Source: Anaerolineae bacterium (GTDB lineage: Bacteria; Chloroflexota; Anaerolineae; Promineifilales; Promineifilaceae). From it: a stretch of 64,000 bases of DNA. Position 1 is the first letter of the stretch; the number at the start of each line of letters is the position of its first letter. The notes below the pieces were generated by a model, which worked only from the letters and a program-made list of their open reading frames with translations, made no database searches and was not told where the DNA came from. The translations under genes and the position numbers were made by a program. The DNA lies in the NCBI GenBank assembly GCA_023382655.1, contig JAHDWK010000021.1, forward strand, positions 1 to 64,000, read 5' to 3'. Of this stretch, positions 61,770-64,000 are shown in pieces.

Positions 61770-61973
61770 CCTTTTCGGGCTTTGACCGGCAGCAGGAGGG
61801 GGCGTCGCGGCCCTTTTCCTGATTGGTTTGTTCCAGTCGCGTTTCTTTTGTGCCAGTTTTAGGGGAGGGAGCGATGCTGCCCGTTGCCACAGACAACCAT
61901 CGCGAGTTTCCTTCTGCCGTTAACCAACCAGGAACGCTACAAGCATATCTTTTTCGCGCGGTAAACGCAACGA

Positions 61974-62806
61974 TCATTGTGATAACATCAGGTCAGTCGG
62001 TATGTGCTGTCGGCAGCTCTGTTGTAGCGCCATACCCGGTGATGGCAGTGGTAACTGCTGGCCCCAGCCAGATACCTGCCACCAGATTTCCGCCGCGCCT
62101 ATCCCCAACGGGGACAATACCGTACCGGCTGCCCGCGGCAGCAGGCGGATGTAGCGTTCTCTATCCGCGGCCGTGACCGCTGGCAGCGTGCCAGACCCAT
62201 CCCAGGCCATCACCCCTGGTTCGCCTCTGGTATTAAGAAAACGCATCCGCTGCCCTGGCCGCAACGTTTGACAGGCCTGCTCCAACTGCCTGGCAGCCCG
62301 CGTCGCCGGCGACGGCACACGGTAAGCGGCCAATTCTCGGCTCAAGTTTTGCGAAATCAGCAGCGCGGCCAGCGGCACCTGCCCAGTTTGCAGATCGGCC
62401 ACATGCTGGCGCAGCCGGGCAACCACCACCGGTAAACAACTTGCCAATGGTTGGTCAGGGGGCCCGGCCGTGAACAGTGTCACTATCTCCTGCTGCACCT
62501 GCGTCACTCAGGACGCCGCATCCCGCCGCCGCGCCTCAATGCCGCGCAGCTTCACCGTGCCATCGCTAAAAACTCCAAAATAACGGTTGGCGACCGGCAC
62601 GCGGTCATCCAGCCGCGACGGCAGAAGAGCCAGCGGCGGTACACTCCTTCCAGGGCAATGGGTAGACCGGTACGGACGAGAATTTCCACCTGCAAAGCGG
62701 CAGAATCGGCCGGTTGCCAGTACCCTGCCTGCTGTACCCAAAGGCCATTTACATACACATGCAGCACCGTGACCCCCACACCTGATGGGCGCAGCGCGAT
62801 GTGCAT
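61974..62806 (-). pseudogene. Family B DNA polymerase C-terminal remnant
   Basis: The minus strand from 62806 reads LHVYVNGLWVQQ...VEILVRTGLPIALEGVYRR, then, after a frame change near 62630, LLPSRLDDRVPVANRYFGVF and KLRGIEARRRD, an in-frame TGA (62508-62510), and finally QNLSRELAAYRVPSPATRAA and LRPGQRMRFLNTRGEPGVM. These are the palm-to-thumb parts of family B (Pol II-like) polymerases. The N-terminal exonuclease and most of the palm are absent. The gene has a frameshift, a nonsense codon and a 5' deletion, so it is dead. Confidence 0.82.
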
Positions 62807-63072
62807 TCTTCCAGGCGGAATTTAATGTGGCCGAATCATTTTGCCAGCGGGCATTGAGTATCAACAGTAACGGCGGCAACAACTGGTGGACGGCGAAAAT
62901 CAATCTGGTGTTGGCTCACATTGCCGGCAGCCGTGGCGATCTGAAATCCGCCCGGCAACTGGCAACAGATGTCGTCCACTGCTGTAACCAATGGTCATTG
63001 CACCGCGAGATGCTGGAAGCGGAAGTCATACTGGAGCAGATTCGAGATGATGGACGAAATCAGCCGCCATAA
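62785..63072 (+). pseudogene. TPR-like C-terminal fragment
   Basis: Reading AEFNVAESFCQRALSINSNG, then NNWWTAKINLVLAHIAGSRGDLKSARQLATDV, with a helical TPR pattern, as found at the C-terminus of large ATPase/TPR regulators. There is no credible start. It is joined head to head with the 5' end of the polymerase remnant near 62800, so a rearrangement breakpoint lies there. Confidence 0.5.
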
Positions 63073-63197
63073 CCGTATTCCCCCCTGTGAATAAGATGAA
63101 GCGTGTCCAATATCGGCTCGTCCCCAATGGTGGCATGATCCCGGAATGGCTAGATCCCCTGATCTGCCACCCTGTAGCCGTTCCTCCCCTCCACAAA

Positions 63198-64000
63198 TCA
63201 GTGACGCCTATTGAAGTGCCAATAGCCACCCTCAGAGTGAGCAATAGCTTGAGGGCGCACAATAATTGGCATAAAAACAGTATGTCCCACCTGATATACC
63301 GCAAAAGTGTCTACCACCGTCTCCGAAACAGAGGCATCAAAATCGGACGTAACGGTCAATGATGCACTCAGCACTGTGCCACTAATTGCCCCTGCCGGAA
63401 CCTGAACTGTAAAGGTAATAGAATTTACCTGGCCCGCAGCTAAAGTGATTTCTTCCTCTCCGCTGAGCTGTCCCCCAGTCACGCTCACCATGAAGGTATC
63501 CTCCCCATTGCCCTCATTAGTAAGGGTATGGGTAAAGGTCACGACTGTACCCGCTTCTGCTTGCAAATGTATTGCTGGAGAGATGCGAAGCGCCGCATAC
63601 TGCTCCACCAACAGTATATCGGTCAGGGTGGCAAAAATCTGAGCATTGGCGGCCGATGTGACCTGCAAGTTGAGCGAATCGGCTGTACCCAGAGGCGTGT
63701 TCAGCGGTACTGTCACCGTAAAGGGAATGGCCGTATGTGCAAATGGCCCCACAATTGCCGTATTGGGTGCGGCTAGTGGCCATCCAGCAGTGGAAACGGC
63801 CGTAATGATGACACTCTCTGTAAAGTTGCCAGTGTTGGTCAGAGAATGGATAAAGGTGAAAGAACTGCCTGGCAAGGCCCGGCCCGTATAAGCGTCTGAG
63901 AGGGTCAATCCAGCCACCTGGTTGACAATCGTGGTATCGGCGTTTGTGTCTGTGACATCAGGATCCACCCCAGATGTAACCGTTACGAGCGTGGTTATCT
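63198..64000 (-). CDS. C-terminal part of a secreted beta-repeat protein
   Basis: The frame is open to the right edge, so the gene starts beyond the window. At least two NEW3/DUF11-like repeats of about 110 residues are visible: a repeated pattern with SFTFIHSLTNTGNFTESVIIT and TVVTFTHTLTNEGNGEDTFMV, each ending in ...VQVPAGAISGTV...LTVTS. The C-terminal end has HTVFMPIIVRPQ, a variant of the Chloroflexota secreted-protein tail, followed by about 17 residues. It is likely a cell-surface adhesin or sheath-type protein. The repeats show only substitutions, no frameshift. Confidence 0.75.
   Translation of the reverse strand, partial: ITTLVTVTSGVDPDVTDTNADTTIVNQVAGLTLSDAYTGRALPGSSFTFIHSLTNTGNFTESVIITAVSTAGWPLAAPNTAIVGPFAHTAIPFTVTVPLNTPLGTADSLNLQVTSAANAQIFATLTDILLVEQYAALRISPAIHLQAEAGTVVTFTHTLTNEGNGEDTFMVSVTGGQLSGEEEITLAAGQVNSITFTVQVPAGAISGTVLSASLTVTSDFDASVSETVVDTFAVYQVGHTVFMPIIVRPQAIAHSEGGYWHFNRRH

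Overview
The window looks like a chromosomal stretch of a Chloroflexota bacterium (Anaerolineae/Ardenticatenia-like). This is an inference from gene content: a membrane-fused spermidine-synthase-like protein, secreted proteins ending in a VFLP/YLPVV-type tail, DUF2637 and FtsK-type accessory genes, and a type I-D CRISPR system. No rRNA operon or tRNA was seen to confirm it. The most pervasive DNA signal is the palindrome ACGGCCGT. I counted about 84 copies by eye, where roughly 1-2 are expected by chance, in genes, terminators and even CRISPR spacers.

Layout. 0.7-14 kb is ordinary chromosome, mostly on the minus strand: an ECF sigma / FecR-DUF5666 / SpeE-like operon, a VUT-family transporter, a DUF2726 zinc-ribbon protein, a DUF2804 protein, and a large secreted propeller-lipase. 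14.4-35.4 kb is a complete type I-D CRISPR-Cas locus on the minus strand: cas3', cas10d (csc3), csc2, csc1, cas6, cas4, an unknown 132-aa gene, cas1, cas2, leader, and an array of 134 repeats. The 20 leader-proximal repeats carry one shared point variant, which records the order of spacer capture. A VapBC-like pair sits in opposite orientation between csc1 and cas6, beside a remnant of another cas6. A WYL-domain regulator lies upstream of cas3'.

36.8-42 kb holds a secreted nuclease, a scar made of a DUF2779 remnant, a duplicated zinc-ribbon tail and a broken orphan brxL (BREX), a nucleotidyltransferase operon, and a candidate small RNA with a consensus promoter and terminator. 42.4-53.7 kb looks like an integrated plasmid or conjugative-type element: DUF2637 protein, lipoprotein, a lipoprotein-signal FtsK-type ATPase, two unknown proteins, a ParA/ribbon-helix-helix partition pair flanked by three clusters of 10-bp-phased repeats, and a family of P22_AR_N antirepressor genes of which one is intact and several are decayed.

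54-64 kb holds DinB, MmcQ/YjbR and conserved hypothetical proteins, then a compact module (XRE regulator, ImmA/IrrE-like protease, multi-TM protein, FAD monooxygenase, response regulator lacking its phospho-acceptor Asp) in a stretch without the ACGGCCGT word. An aldo/keto reductase, a decayed family B DNA polymerase C-terminus, a TPR-like fragment and the C-terminal end of a surface protein running off the right edge complete the window. The strongest candidates for under-described biology are the ACGGCCGT word itself, the partition/FtsK element with its phased centromere-like repeats, the antirepressor copies, the extra gene in the cas operon, and the XRE-protease-membrane-flavoprotein module.
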